NCBI GenBank assembly: GCA_002989075.1
Contig: PSQN01000007.1
Location: 1 to 64,000 of the forward strand
From: Arthonia radiata
Taxonomy: Eukaryota; Ascomycota; Arthoniomycetes; Arthoniales; Arthoniaceae
Direction: 5' to 3'
Length of the DNA: 64,000 nt
Part shown: positions 10,306 to 21,051 of the stretch, in pieces
Layout: every line of letters starts with the position of its first letter
How positions within the stretch are numbered: the first letter of the stretch is position 1
Translations under genes and position numbers: made by a program
The notes under the pieces: generated by a model
What the model was told of the DNA's origin: nothing
Seen by the model: the letters and a program-made list of their open reading frames with translations, nothing else
Databases searched by the model: none

Positions 10306-11501
10306 TGTCATGCAACGCTGCCAGCCACACAGGTCCCGCTTCCTATATTCGCCATGAACTCCACTCTCTTCGCGCCGTCTTTTCCAGTGCCGTCCAGCCA
10401 TGTCAGCCGCATCTCCGCCGGGAGTGGAGTCACTGGCTTTACAAACACTACTGTCATGACTGTATCTTTCACGACCTTTTCACTGGTCTTCGGCACCAAC
10501 CAATCTACAAGCCTTTCTTGCGGCTCCTTGCCGGCATCTTGACCCTTCTTCTCCGCCTCACGCTTCTCGTCCATAATACGAGGCGCACAGTCAATCGCAT
10601 CTTGTACCATCATTGCGACGACGCCATTCCCGTGCGCAATGGCACTCGGGAAGCCAAACACTTTTGCCGCCAGCGAGCTTACATGGATGGGGTTGTAATC
10701 CTTACAGCTCGCTGCATAAGCTCGCGGCGCATTCGCTGGCACAGTCATATCGGTCGTAGTCAGGATGCCCTCTTCCTGCAACCCTTCGAGCTGAGCGCCG
10801 CCGCCGTCCGCTTCTTTATACAGCGGCTTCGTCCTCTTGGAAAGGAACTGCAAGAAGCTCAGCTCTTGGGTCAGGATTGGTTTTCCATGGTACAATACGC
10901 TGACCGTGACATCAAACTCGACTCCGCGCTTCTTTCTGCGGCCTGCGCGGCCTGCGCCACCCATCGACGAAGTGAACTTGAGCTGGCCTGTCTTGCTGGC
11001 TTTGATGAGCTCAGACTCAGACGAACAGAGCGCGGCATTATGAAAGATGAAGCGGTTGCGAGTGTTGACCATGCCAAGCGGTCTGAGAGGTGAAGATGGA
11101 TGGGTCAGAGTCGTAAGAAGCAAGGGTGTGGTGAGGGAAACCAGGAGCAAAGGATTCGTGGCCTCGCTCTGGCTGCCATGTGGTTTGATGGCCGTTCTGA
11201 ACAGAGCAACGTCGCTTGCTGTTACAATGAGCTGCCCGTAAAGGCTTAAGGCAGGCAGCTCGAAGCCGCCATCCTTAGCGATGAGTTTTGGTGTGCCGTA
11301 GAAGGGCAGATACTTGAGCAGTAGATGCAAGGTTATCGTGATAATATCAGTCGTGGTCAATTCATTAGGAGAATATGGTAAAATGATCTCCTTCTGCACT
11401 GCATGTTTTGAGAGAGATCCATAAATCGTTCGTGCGCGGTCTCGAAGGACGAAAAAGGCAGGGATGAGGAGCAACGGGACTGGCAGTAGCAAAAGAGACA
11501 T
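10306..11501 (-). CDS. MaoC/hot-dog hydratase-like membrane protein
   Basis: A single-exon gene of 397 codons. The N-terminus (residues 3-18) is a strongly hydrophobic segment, so it is a membrane anchor or signal. A hot-dog fold is suggested by the motif at residues 262-273, YAASCKDYNPIH, followed by AKVFGFPSAIAHG at 279-291. This is the MaoC / (R)-specific enoyl-CoA hydratase signature with its Asp268 and His273 as likely catalytic pair. Residues 180-195 are an Arg/Gly-rich linker and 310-330 a charged, Lys/Glu-rich insertion. Proteins of this layout are annotated in fungi as MaoC-like dehydratases; the substrate is unknown, an acyl-CoA being the natural guess. It is the host gene nearest the telomere. 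Intact, with GC-rich codons unlike the flanking repeats. Confidence 0.85.
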
Positions 11502-11928
11502 TTTTATGAAAATGTGTTGATTCGCGCAGAGTGTTTTTCTGAACTATCTGCTTACGAGCTGTTTCAACAGGAGCGTACTGGATTTGCCGAAACGTGTTCT
11601 CAGGCTCTTGAAGGAAGTACGGGCGGGCCTTACTCGGCTCGCTTAAGAAGACGTGGCCTCCCAAGTTGCGAACGTTTCTCACACGTATTTGATGATGCGC
11701 AATACAAAAGTTTTGAGCGATTGGCCGTGAACGCGGTTGTGAGCGCTTAATGTAGAGATGCTAAGATAGAGGGCAAGGAAGCAGTGTTCCGCAAAGACAG
11801 GCAGTTGACTTCAAAGTTTGCATTTACTTGTGTCTCGAAGATCTCCAGCGCATGCGCCGGTGACTACAATCAGCAATCAATGCGCAACAGATACTTCTGC
11901 TCTTGAAGTATCGCCGTCCAACATATGT
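11502..11928. other. Intergenic stretch, no gene seen
   Basis: 427 bases between the start of the MaoC-like gene and the end of the glycosidase gene, both on the minus strand. It must hold the promoter of the first and the 3' UTR of the second. Small open frames here look accidental. Confidence 0.6.
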
Positions 11929-14042
11929 CTAAGCCTTGAAGCTCAGCACCCAGTTGCCGCCACTGAGATCGCCCAATTCTATGTACTGAGCGTGAGCCTG
12001 GGCTGGATCGATGCTCATGGTAGCTGGGGGGCATGAAGCGTCCTTCGACTCCAACAACGCTTCGCCCGAGCATCTAGGATACGGTATCTTCACACTGCCC
12101 ATGGTCCCCGGTGGCGCTGAAAACTCATACGTCCACGCTTCGTTTCTTTGCGCTGCATAGTGCGCGCTGAAATTCCCGATGGGGGTTTGATAGCCAGCCC
12201 GAATATCCGTTAGATTGCCTGGCTGCGGCGCCATCAGCCACGTGCTACCGTTTGCGCTGATGGTCTGGATGCCAGCAGCGTAGCGACTGAGAATGCCGGT
12301 AGGGCCTGTTGACCAGCCATGAGCATGCGAAATGCGGGCATTGTTTCGGTACGGAGCATAGTGTGTCGAGCCGTCCGTGGAATAGCCTTCAATAAACGTC
12401 GAGTTGGTCATGCGAGGGTCATCCAACATGAAGTCTCCCCACATGTACTCCATCAGACCGACAGCGTATTCTGGCTTGCCAGCAACATAGTAGGCTTCGA
12501 GCTCATAAGCACTGATGAACGGGCTCACAGTATCGCCAGCTTCAGGGGCAGGCGCACCAACTGCCGTCCATCGCGAGTGAAGAGCCTCAGTAATGGCGTC
12601 AACCTGGGAAGCATTCGCCGTTAAATTGGAGAACACTGCCCAGGAATTACCGTCCTGTGGGTGGAGTAGCGACCCCTCAGCGGTATCATTGTCACGGAAC
12701 AGGCCAGCATTTGCGTCCCAAAGCAAATCATTTGCGGCTGTCTTGATGCCTATGGCATACCTCGTCCAAGAATCAGCATCAGCAGTATCGTTGAGCACAT
12801 GAGCCAACTCGCTCACTTCGCGGATGACGTCGTACAAGATGGCGTTAGCCTCGATGTTGTGACCTCCCATGCCAAAGCGCAGCCAGTCGTTTGGAGTCGA
12901 CACGTTCTGCAGGCCTGTCTCATCAATTTTGCTAAGCGAGAAGTTCAGAGCTCTCTTTGTACCCTCCCAGTGAGCTTGTAAGAACTCGGTGTCGCCGGTG
13001 TATGTGTAGTAGTTGTACAGTCCGATCAGGCTGTAAAGATGATAGGTATAAGAGAACCCTAGGCCCGTCGAAGCAATTGGTACGCCGGCATATGGTAACT
13101 GACCAGACTCATTTTGGAGTGCGAAAAGGGAGTCCAGCCCATTGCGAATACCGCCGAAGCTGTTCGTCGAAGCCAGTATGGAAGGCACTGCAACGGACAT
13201 GTCACCGGGCCAAACAATCCGATCTCTCTTGGCGCCGTCCACGAGTGCATTCGTGCCATTGGTAATTGTAGCGTTGAAGAACCAGAGTTGCAGAAGCTCG
13301 GTTTCAGGTCGAGGGTTTTCTTGGGTGAGGAACTGCACGCGGTTCAGCCCAGGAATCGATAGCAAGATGTGTTGAAGTTTGTACTCACCCAGATGGAATC
13401 GCCCGCAATAGGGTCAATCTCACACAGCTGATTTGTATACGCTCCAGCGTACCATATTCGGTTTAATATTGTGTCGCTGGACTCAAAATATCCTGAGTAA
13501 TTGCCAATGCCATCTTGTGCTGCGTCTGGAGCATTTGTGAAATAGATGGACACGTCACTGATCTTAATCGACCCCGTAGTGTTGCTGATGATACTCATGT
13601 ATTTGAAGCCACCTCGTTGCTTGTCTTTGGGTGCGGTGAAGACACCCGGCTGCTGAGGCTGAAACCAAAGCGGCTCATCAAGACCGTAGTCCCCAGTTGC
13701 ATCACAAGCTTCGCCTGATATCCACAGCGAGCTTTCCGAGAACGTGACACCTAGGTACTGATTGGCATCCGTGAGTGAGGAGATATTTATGGACACAAGG
13801 CCGCCAATATTCTTTCCGAAGTCGTACGTAACGCCAGCTGGACCAGTCAAGGTAGCCACAGCGTCAATAGGAGCGGTTTTAAGCAGCGCTTCCGCATTTT
13901 GAGCAGTACCATTGATAAAGCGGATCGACTCTGGTCGAATGGTTCGTGATGTTGGAGCGAGATTATACTGTGAAGGGGTGCCTGCGCTCAACTCGCAGCT
14001 AAGAGCGAGAAGCGTGAAGGCTGTGGGCATATAGCCAGCCAT
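11929..14042 (-). CDS. Secreted six-hairpin glycosidase, alpha-L-rhamnosidase-like
   Basis: Two exons (14,042-13,389 and 13,332-11,929) joined over a 56-bp GTGAGT...CAG intron in phase 0 give 685 residues. The first about 20 residues form a signal peptide (hydrophobic TAFTLLALSCELSAG), and many N-x-S/T sites fit a secreted glycoprotein. Residues 60-215 look like the N-terminal beta-sandwich. The rest is an (alpha/alpha)6 barrel with the conserved DGAKRDRIVWPGDM at about 250-263, where fungal members of this GH78-like group carry acidic catalytic residues, and GYSTDGSTHYAPYRNNARISHAHGW-type sequence later on (written only in part here: AHGWSTGPTG). It likely removes rhamnose or a related sugar from plant polymers or glycosides. 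The intron removes a short out-of-family stretch, which supports the model. Typical accessory gene for a chromosome end; exact specificity is not predictable. Confidence 0.86.
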
Positions 14043-15327
14043 TTTGATATTCTTCGTACAGGTTGCTGGTAGACTGTTGGACGGTCATTTCTATAGCTTT
14101 CAAGCTCGCCTCTGAGTCGCCTTTGAGTCGCCTTTGAGGAGATGATTGGAGAGACGCTGCTGGGAGGAGCCAGCACAGCTCGCATGCGGCTCTGAGGAGC
14201 GGCTGCTACCTAATGCCATGACGAAGACTGGAAGAGTGGGTTGGACAAGGTATTCGCAAGATGAACGCGCCGAAAATGAAAGCTTAAAGACTTAGAAGTG
14301 AGAGTAGAGAGGAGAAGGGTGGTTTTCGTTCTCGGCCTCGGATCAATGACTCCCATCACTTCGGGGTCGGATTGAGCGAGATGCCAAGCAACGCCACGTG
14401 ATCCGTCGCGCTCTGCTCCTCTCCGCTCTCAAACTCCCCCCTTTCGTTACAAACATCCACTTCCAGCTCACACGACTCTCTCTCAGCCGGCGTTCGTCCT
14501 TCAGGGCCTTTGAGCAAACGCTTATCCATCGAACTCGCTTTCGTCACAATGCGAGGATACCGGAAACACCTCAGGGTTTACAGTGCGTTTGTCGGTGTCT
14601 TGAAGGGTCTTTCCAAAAGTCGGCCACATGAGCAATCATATTGGGCACAGTGACGCTATAGAGAACGGTTCGTCGCTGTCCGTAGCAAATTCCATGCAAC
14701 GACTGTAGGTATGCGTGGCCGGTCTCCCGGGTTGCCGGCAGGCATTGCTGAAAAGCAGCTATGCGCAGCCCGCCAAGGTCTATTGGGGTCACTGCGTAGT
14801 CACGTCTTCCTCCGAAAGGAGACGGCAAGATAACTGCATGCAGGCTCATGACTGTTCAAACGATACACATGGATCAACGTCTCTTTTGCAAACCACGCAG
14901 CTGCACGCTATCTATTGCTCTTTCATCAGCACAACATCTCTCCTTTTGTCTTCCGCAGGTTCCACTTTGGTGTAATAAAGCTCTGCTTCATTGAATTCTC
15001 ACTCTTGTCGTTGCCTTCCATAGCCTACCGTGCGACCGGAGCGCCTTTAATGAACAGTGTCATCACACCTACCCCCAATCACAGAGCCTGCCTGCACTAA
15101 AGATTTGCACTGTGCGTCCAACGAGATCAACCTCATAATTACTCCTGCGCTCGACGAGTCTTTGAATCATATCAGCTGAAGGCCTAAGAGTAACTATTAG
15201 GTGGACAACCATACGAGACTTCATTTACGATCCTCCTTCACCGAGAAAATCTGCGTCGGACGCAATCTCAATCTCGACAACATCTACTCAACCTATCCAC
15301 CCACCTAACTCAGATCAGCGAACGTCT
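14043..15327. promoter_or_regulatory. Divergent intergenic region between glycosidase and RING genes
   Basis: 1,285 bases separate two divergent genes. It includes a CACGTG core at 14,395-14,400 (as CCACGTGATC) and pyrimidine-rich stretches close to the downstream RING start. A short frame beginning with ATG at 14,549 (MRGYRKHLRV...) follows a plausible leader, but I cannot link it to a family. No convincing gene otherwise. Confidence 0.5.
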
Positions 15328-16752
15328 ATGTCTCTTCACTCGAACGTTTTCCAACGCACCGCACCTTCAACGCCCATTGAGGACATGCCGCACATCAATA
15401 ACAAGATTCGACTCGAGGCTTTTGAAGCTCTGCAACACTTGCACAAGACAAATCGACTGGCACGGTGGCGCGCACTGAGCTGGGATTTCATCAATGGATG
15501 CATGAGTAGCGCAACGTCTGGATGGGTACCAACACTGCACCCTATCTACATTGGTTCTCTGACGGAGAAGCGCGACGCGTTCAACATCACAAGACTGCCA
15601 CCTCGGATTGAGAAGCCTATTTTACCCGCAGCTATCAAGCGACAAAATTCATCAGCCGCCGACACACCCTACTGCAGCAACGAACAAGCAGACCGATTGC
15701 CCGTCTTTCCTTGGGGTCCCACTTGCAACAGCGGCGGATCTCTACTTCAGTTCGGGAAACAAAGCAAGGAAACGCTGCACCGGCTTCCACGACCATCGCT
15801 ATCAGACCCTGGCAGTTCCGCAGGTCCAGCGACCTCTAGCACTTACGAGAGTTTGCCAGATGAACTCGAGTTTCGAAGGAATCAGTCTGCTATTTACGAC
15901 TATTTTGAGGACATTAAGGACCCAGACTACCGATTCACGTGCCAAGTCCATCAAATACTCGCGGAACTAGCGTCCAAGGTTGCCGACACTGTACTGGACG
16001 ACCACAAGAAACTACAGTCATGCACTGAAGCCTTGTACCAAACACTTCGAGCTCGCGCTTACCATCTGTGCAATCTAGAAGGCCGCGCGGATGAGCGAGC
16101 CACATTGATCCGCGCTCAAGGGGGCAAATTGGAGATCAATGGACAAGTGCGAGACGTAGAGGACTCCTGCGGGATGTGCTTCGACAAGTTCGACGAAACG
16201 CGGACCACGCCAATGATCGAATGCGGTCATCAATACTGTGGAGAGTGCATATTGCGCTGGGTGCTCAAAAAAGCCGAATGCCCTTTATGCCAGCAGTCCC
16301 TACATGCTCAGACTGTCTTGCCGCACGTCACTGGCGCAGAGATTGATGCTCTCCTGGCGGAATATCTACCTGAAGACGTCATGATGTCTGCGTTTGGCGA
16401 AACCGCTCCTGCAGCGGCTGAGCAGCTTCAGACTGGGAATATGCGACCCGACGTTCGTATAGAGACTCTTCACGCAAACGCATCCCAACTTTCGCGTGCA
16501 CACCCCATCGTTCGCGACATCGCTCGAGCCTACCTGTCTCGACTCGGCATTGACCAATCTGTTTTAGGGATCGACGTGCCCCAGGCAGTCCAACGGCAAC
16601 CATCCGCCCCCATTTCTCATGTGCACTTGCTGTTCGATCCAAGCACCGGGGCGCTAGAGCCATGCCCGCAGGAGCTTCTCTTGTCGGATCTTTTCATGGG
16701 CCCTCGACCTTCGCGTACTGCACCCAACTACTGGAGCGATCCACACTACTGA
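15328..16752 (+). CDS. RING-HC finger protein, probable E3 ubiquitin ligase
   Basis: A single-exon gene of 474 codons. Residues 281-321 form a C3HC4 RING: CGMC, then ECGHQYCGEC, then CPLC, with spacing C-x2-C, C-x-H-x2-C-x2-C and C-x2-C. This predicts E2 binding and ubiquitin ligase activity. No membrane segment is seen. The N-terminal 150 residues are rich in Ser, Pro and Thr and look disordered; residues about 165-280 look helical. The C-terminal 150 residues have no domain I recognise. The ATG at 15,328 is the first in frame after a pyrimidine-rich leader; a second Met (residue 19) follows. No named orthologue is claimed. A second, unrelated RING gene lies 1.6 kb away. Confidence 0.85.
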   Translation: MSLHSNVFQRTAPSTPIEDMPHINNKIRLEAFEALQHLHKTNRLARWRALSWDFINGCMSSATSGWVPTLHPIYIGSLTEKRDAFNITRLPPRIEKPILPAAIKRQNSSAADTPYCSNEQADRLPVFPWGPTCNSGGSLLQFGKQSKETLHRLPRPSLSDPGSSAGPATSSTYESLPDELEFRRNQSAIYDYFEDIKDPDYRFTCQVHQILAELASKVADTVLDDHKKLQSCTEALYQTLRARAYHLCNLEGRADERATLIRAQGGKLEINGQVRDVEDSCGMCFDKFDETRTTPMIECGHQYCGECILRWVLKKAECPLCQQSLHAQTVLPHVTGAEIDALLAEYLPEDVMMSAFGETAPAAAEQLQTGNMRPDVRIETLHANASQLSRAHPIVRDIARAYLSRLGIDQSVLGIDVPQAVQRQPSAPISHVHLLFDPSTGALEPCPQELLLSDLFMGPRPSRTAPNYWSDPHY

Positions 16753-16975
16753 AGTGACCAACAGACAAGCTTGTGTGTCATCTCAGCGATCCCGCTAGGC
16801 AAAGCGCCGGGAACTACAAAATTTGGACTGCAAGGCCGGCTACGCGTTTAATTAGACCACTTATGCAGACTCCTTAAATTGTCGCATGCCTCGTTGCAAT
16901 ACAAACGAGCGCCGTTAGAGTCAAGTAGCATTCATTCAATTCAAGCGAAGAAGCGATTCGTTCGATTCATTCCGT

Positions 16976-17583
16976 TCAAGCAATTTGCTTCACTTTCCCC
17001 GTCTCTACCTCGTAAATCCATCCGCTGATTGCTACAGTACCTGGCATCGCCTTTTGTCGCCTTAGAAACGCGACATCGTCCTTGACTGCAGCATCCAGCT
17101 CAGTGAACGGCAGAAAGTCCAGCGTTGACACCTCCTGTGCAGCTTGCGAGCCAAGGTTGTTCTGCACCGCAAGCCGTGCGTCCTGGTTCTGAAATGTGAG
17201 CATGCCGCAGCCAGTGTGCTTGATAACGTGGATTTCTTTCGTTGCAAGTAGCTGTTCTGATATGATTAGGCTGCGCAAAGCCTCTTTGGCGGAGCCGCCG
17301 GCGTTGCGTATGACGTGAGCGCCACCGAGCGGAATGCCCTTGACTAGCTGTCAGTGTCTCATCACAGGGTCAACTCGTCCTTCATACGAATGCAGCTGCA
17401 GGGTCTATCCGAGCGTCCATGCACGTCACTGATAATTATGAGTCTTCCGGCGTGCTTAGTAGAGAGACGGTCATTACCAACAGCAAGCTTTTCCGATGGT
17501 GGAAGGGCAAGATCACCTTGCTCAAAGCTAGCAGCATACTCGGCATTCTTCTTCTTCAGATTACGCTCATTTGATGATGACAT
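16976..17583 (-). CDS. Beta-class carbonic anhydrase
   Basis: Three exons (17,583-17,478; 17,428-17,388; 17,338-16,976) with two 49-bp introns (GTAATG...CAG and GTATGA...AAG) give 169 residues. The enzyme interconverts CO2 and bicarbonate. The zinc ligands of the beta class are all present: Cys38 in CMDAR, with the Asp40-Arg42 dyad, and His90 and Cys93 in HTGCG. The 41-base middle exon carries CMDAR and DPAAAF, so splicing is needed for activity. RNAGGSAKEALRSL follows as in the short fungal/bacterial type. There is no mitochondrial presequence, so it is probably cytosolic. Divergently arranged with the membrane RING gene at 18,369. Confidence is high because both joins restore family motifs exactly. 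Confidence 0.93.
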
Positions 17584-18368
17584 GGTGTGTGTGTGTGAGA
17601 ACAGCTCCAGTTGATATCCTCAATTCTCTACTTATCGCTATCGCAGCCACTCGCAGCCTTATATCAGGCGAATGGACGACCGCGCTCGCGCACGCCATTG
17701 AGCTCGAGGTAACGCCATAGTCCAGCCTTTCCAAAATCAGATGCTTGATCTCATACTTTTCACAGCTACACAAATTCGAGTAGGAAAAGGGCATGCGTAC
17801 ACCGGCGGGAAGAAGAGTAGTTGCATTGCAAGGGTGTGCATGGGAGTTGACCATCGGATCATTGTTCAAAGGCGCTAGTCCCAAGATATCTCTAGCCTAC
17901 TCTGGTTCAGCCCTATGAATTTCAGCGTGGCCTCTCTCGAGGATGGCGCCTCGCGTCGAGCGCCAAGACTTCTACACGAGCTCCAAAGACTTCATGTCGA
18001 CTTCCACCGTATTCATATCAAAACAATCCTAGTATGTAGCTTTGTGCATCGTCGTTGGCTTTAAAATGAGCGTCTCAGCAACCATCGCATTTTTGACGCC
18101 ACATCCTTGCCGATTAGTCTGGAGTTGACAGGTGGTCAATAGGATGAGCGACACCTTTCGGCTCGCAAGCCCTATTTGTCTATCTTTGCTGATGTTCGTT
18201 GCCCATTCGCTTTTCATAGCTGACATTAGATCCTCCTCAAAATCATCGAACCCTCTGAGCGCTGATTGAATCACTTCTACCCTCGTGGTCATACAGTTTT
18301 AGAAAGGCAATTCATCGCGTACAGCGGCCTCAAGGCCCACTGGGCCCCTGGCCCACCTGTTCCGCACA
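17584..18368. promoter_or_regulatory. Divergent intergenic region upstream of carbonic anhydrase and RING-H2 genes
   Basis: 785 bases between two divergent starts. A short GT repeat (GTGTGTGTGTGAG) lies just upstream of the carbonic anhydrase ATG. An 87-codon open frame on the minus strand (18,029-18,292) has no recognisable family and is not called as a gene. Confidence 0.5.
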
Positions 18369-19442
18369 ATGTCTACGTTCATCGGTACGCTGGCTACAGG
18401 ATGGAAGCTCTTCAGCTGTCTGCCCTGGCTCTACTGGATCTATATCTACACCAAGACATTCGATTGGCGTCGTTTTGCGAGCGTGTGGATCACGTGGACA
18501 CTAAGCTCAGCCATCCTCGCGGTATTTTCTGAAAGGCAGGAAACCATAAGCGAGCTCACCTGGCATGGCATACTCGGTGACAAACTGGGCAAATCCTACA
18601 TAGAGGAGTTTGCTTCGATGATGCTCGGTGATCAGATTCGACAGTTGATGATATTCGCCGGCGCCGTTTCTGTGAGAAGCAAAGCACGGTCGGCATTGCC
18701 GCCACATCAATCGTTTGCAGACACCATGGATCTGCGACAAGCTGACAACATTTATATGACCTTCTTCCTCGCATGCACGGGCGTGCAGGTGTTTCTCATG
18801 ATGTTCGACCACGACTACCAGGGCGCAATGCACTTGTCCAACGTGTGGAATTCTAGCGCTGTCACGAAAGTCGTCGCCTCGGTGTCCGTCAAGTCGCTGC
18901 TATATGCAGCAGGGCTGGCTGCTATTCATCTATTCAAAAAGTTAGTTGTCATGGCGTTGTGCGCCATGCATTACATTGACGGGCCGGCCCCGTCAATCAA
19001 GCGCATCATTCTCGACTGGTACAACAACAACATCCTTCTCCGAGCTCTCGTGCAGCAGACTGGGGAGTTGATCTTGGGTACCCTGGAGTGGCTGATCGTA
19101 CAAGATCCGCTGAAGCGAGCTCGCAATTACACCCGTCAGATGCGCTTCCGATACATCCTCAAGCAAGCAAAGCGGCGTGCGCATCGCTCTCAGCTACGAA
19201 ACTCCAACCTTGTGAGGATCGACGCCCAAGGCCACACCTGCTTGGTGTGCTTTGAAGACTTTGACATAGGCTATATGGTGCCGCAAGCAACTTGTGAGCA
19301 CAAGGTTCATGCTAGCTGCTGGCTGTCCATTCTCTCGAAGGGCGATGGGAAGTGTCCACATCCAGGGTGCAAAGTGAGGCCGTCGATGGAATCAATACTA
19401 GAGCAGTCATGCGCAGACGACATTAAAGAAGCATTAGGGTGA
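18369..19442 (+). CDS. Multi-pass membrane RING-H2 protein, probable E3 ligase
   Basis: A single exon of 357 codons. Hydrophobic segments at about residues 10-30, 38-52, 130-150 and 175-195 suggest several membrane spans. The C-terminal domain at residues 291-334 has CLVC, then CEHKVHASC, then CPHPGC, i.e. C-x2-C ... C-x-H-x2-H-x2-C ... C-x4-C. This is a RING-H2 type with a slightly long last loop. A basic stretch (about 255-280, many Arg and Lys) precedes the RING and probably lies on the cytosolic face. Such a layout fits an organelle-membrane ubiquitin ligase, but I recognise no named family. The start ATG lies in a CACAATG context. Confidence 0.82.
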   Translation: MSTFIGTLATGWKLFSCLPWLYWIYIYTKTFDWRRFASVWITWTLSSAILAVFSERQETISELTWHGILGDKLGKSYIEEFASMMLGDQIRQLMIFAGAVSVRSKARSALPPHQSFADTMDLRQADNIYMTFFLACTGVQVFLMMFDHDYQGAMHLSNVWNSSAVTKVVASVSVKSLLYAAGLAAIHLFKKLVVMALCAMHYIDGPAPSIKRIILDWYNNNILLRALVQQTGELILGTLEWLIVQDPLKRARNYTRQMRFRYILKQAKRRAHRSQLRNSNLVRIDAQGHTCLVCFEDFDIGYMVPQATCEHKVHASCWLSILSKGDGKCPHPGCKVRPSMESILEQSCADDIKEALG

Positions 19443-19959
19443 ATGCCTTCATCTGGATCATAACAAATTGATATTCGCACTGCCCGTAAGCCGAAGAGCA
19501 TCCACATATTTTCTTCTATGGCTTCGGAGCTATCGTTTAGCAGATAGTGCGCCGGCGTCGTCTCATCGTACTTTGTCTGAACCGTGAATCCAGAAGAGGC
19601 TGTTCTGACGTATTGCTCTCGGTGTCTTTTTAGGCACGTTGCCCGCGAAACGATTGTTCGCCGCGTGATTTTGCCGAAATAGGCAACTCTCTGAGGCAGA
19701 GTTGGATAGGGTTGAGTAGGGCTAGACACGTGGAAAGTTCTGGCGCTAGTGGTCTGTGCCTTCGCCGCAGCGAGATGAGTCTTGAATGATGCTACTTCTC
19801 TCCTTCGACATCTTGAACAATACTCGATATTCCTCCAATAACTCATTACTCGCCATTCTGCGCTCTACATTCTGATTCTTGCAGCAACAACCCGAACAAA
19901 TTCGTTTCCCAGTCCATCTATCATCTAATACCAATCACCTGCAACCCACCTCCGACACC
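19443..19959. promoter_or_regulatory. Upstream region of MBF1 and 3' flank of the RING-H2 gene
   Basis: 517 bases. The last 100 bases are pyrimidine/CA-rich and free of upstream ATGs close to the MBF1 start, as in highly expressed fungal genes. A long open frame on the minus strand (from 19,846) overlaps the RING gene and is judged accidental. Confidence 0.5.
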
Positions 19960-20531
19960 ATGGCCGATCAAGAGTGGGACAATGTCACCAAGATCGGCTC
20001 CAAGACGCGCGGTACTGGCGGCGGCCCTTCGGAGCAGGTCATTCGCGGCAAGTCGGCGTTGAACCAAGCTCAGCGCTCCGGGAGTGTCATTGGGACAGAG
20101 AAAAAGTTCGCCACAGCCAACGCCGTAAGTGCCCTTCTCTCCACAACAACATTTCTGTGCTTCGCTACTCACTTCTGGGACTACTATCCGTCTAACAGTT
20201 CTCACAGGCCACTACCGGCCGCGTCGAAGGCCAACATCTCACCAAAGTCGATCGCAGCGACGACATCGTCAAGCCCAAGACTATCGGTCCCAAGGTCGGC
20301 GACGCAATCAAAAAGGCACGCGGCGAAGCCAAGAACGACAAGGGTAACACGATGACGCAAAAGGACCTCGCGACCAAGTGCAACACCACCCCCACCATTA
20401 TTGCCGACTTTGAGAAGGGCAGCGCGGCGCCGGATCAGAAAGTGCTGAGCGCGATAGAGCGCACCTTGAATGTGATTTTGAGGGGTGAGAAGATTGGCGA
20501 GCCCAAGTTTCCGAAGAAGGCCGCTGCGTGA
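19960..20531 (+). CDS. MBF1: Multiprotein-bridging factor 1 (transcription coactivator)
   Basis: Two exons (19,960-20,124 and 20,208-20,531) around an 83-bp GTAAGT...CACAG intron with a TCTAAC branch site give 162 residues. The N-terminus ([13 protein letters not shown]) is the MBF1 N-domain. After a basic linker ([12 protein letters not shown]), a Cro/C1-type helix-turn-helix runs from about residue 82 to 145: [25 protein letters not shown], then [23 protein letters not shown]1 bridges TBP and bZIP activators such as Gcn4 and also acts in ribosome quality control. The ATG context is CACCATGG. The gene converges with SNF7. The short intron contains no stop in the first frame, so read-through products would be misread rather than truncated. 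Confidence 0.95.
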
Positions 20532-21051
20532 GACGGTTGGCGATCCGGCAATGACGAATAATGAGGTTTATTGCGCTCAGGCTGGCCGTCGTCAATTCTT
20601 GGGCAGATCGAGTTTCTGATTGTTCGTTGCAGCGGCATCGGGTCATGGCGAGATGCAGGAGCCTGACAGGAGTTTTATGAATGATGATGATAGATGTTCA
20701 CCTATTTCTATGCAATAATGTTCACCATGGCAGCTTTCGCTTGTTGACCAAGATGATTTTGGCTCAAAACGCTTGCTCGTCCAGAAAGACGACGTCTCTA
20801 TTGATCTACAATCGGACAGAGAACGCCTGTCCCACAAGCCTTCCGACACCATGCACATGACGCACGCCCACACAAAATACGTTATGCTCTCCCCGCCGTT
20901 GCTCATGAACCTCATATCGAGTGTCTGCTTCCAGTAGCCTCGACAGCGCACCTTGTCCTTCCTCGCAGTCTTTTCCCGGCCACATATCCCGCGTTGCCGC
21001 ACTCGGAGCGTCTTCGCCTTCTCGTCAAATAGTAACATCCGTCTTTCATAA
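20532..21051. other. Convergent 3' intergenic region MBF1/SNF7
   Basis: 520 bases between two convergent stop codons, presumably both 3' UTRs. Open frames on the minus strand here have no family resemblance. Confidence 0.55.

Noticed and set aside
10239-11093. 284-codon open frame on the plus strand
   Set aside because: It lies antisense to the conserved MaoC-like gene and has no domain; it is a shadow of GC-rich coding sequence.
10306-17583. Secondary-metabolite or catabolic gene cluster
   Set aside because: A hydratase-like protein, a glycosidase and (further off) an MFS pump occur, but no backbone synthase or cluster regulator is present and housekeeping genes intervene.
18029-18292. 87-codon minus-strand frame between carbonic anhydrase and the RING-H2 gene
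   Set aside because: Protein-like composition at its start, but no family, no partner exon and a location in a divergent promoter region.
19307-19846. 179-codon open frame on the minus strand
   Set aside because: It overlaps the 3' end of the RING-H2 gene and the MBF1 upstream region, has no recognisable family and no splice-supported extension.
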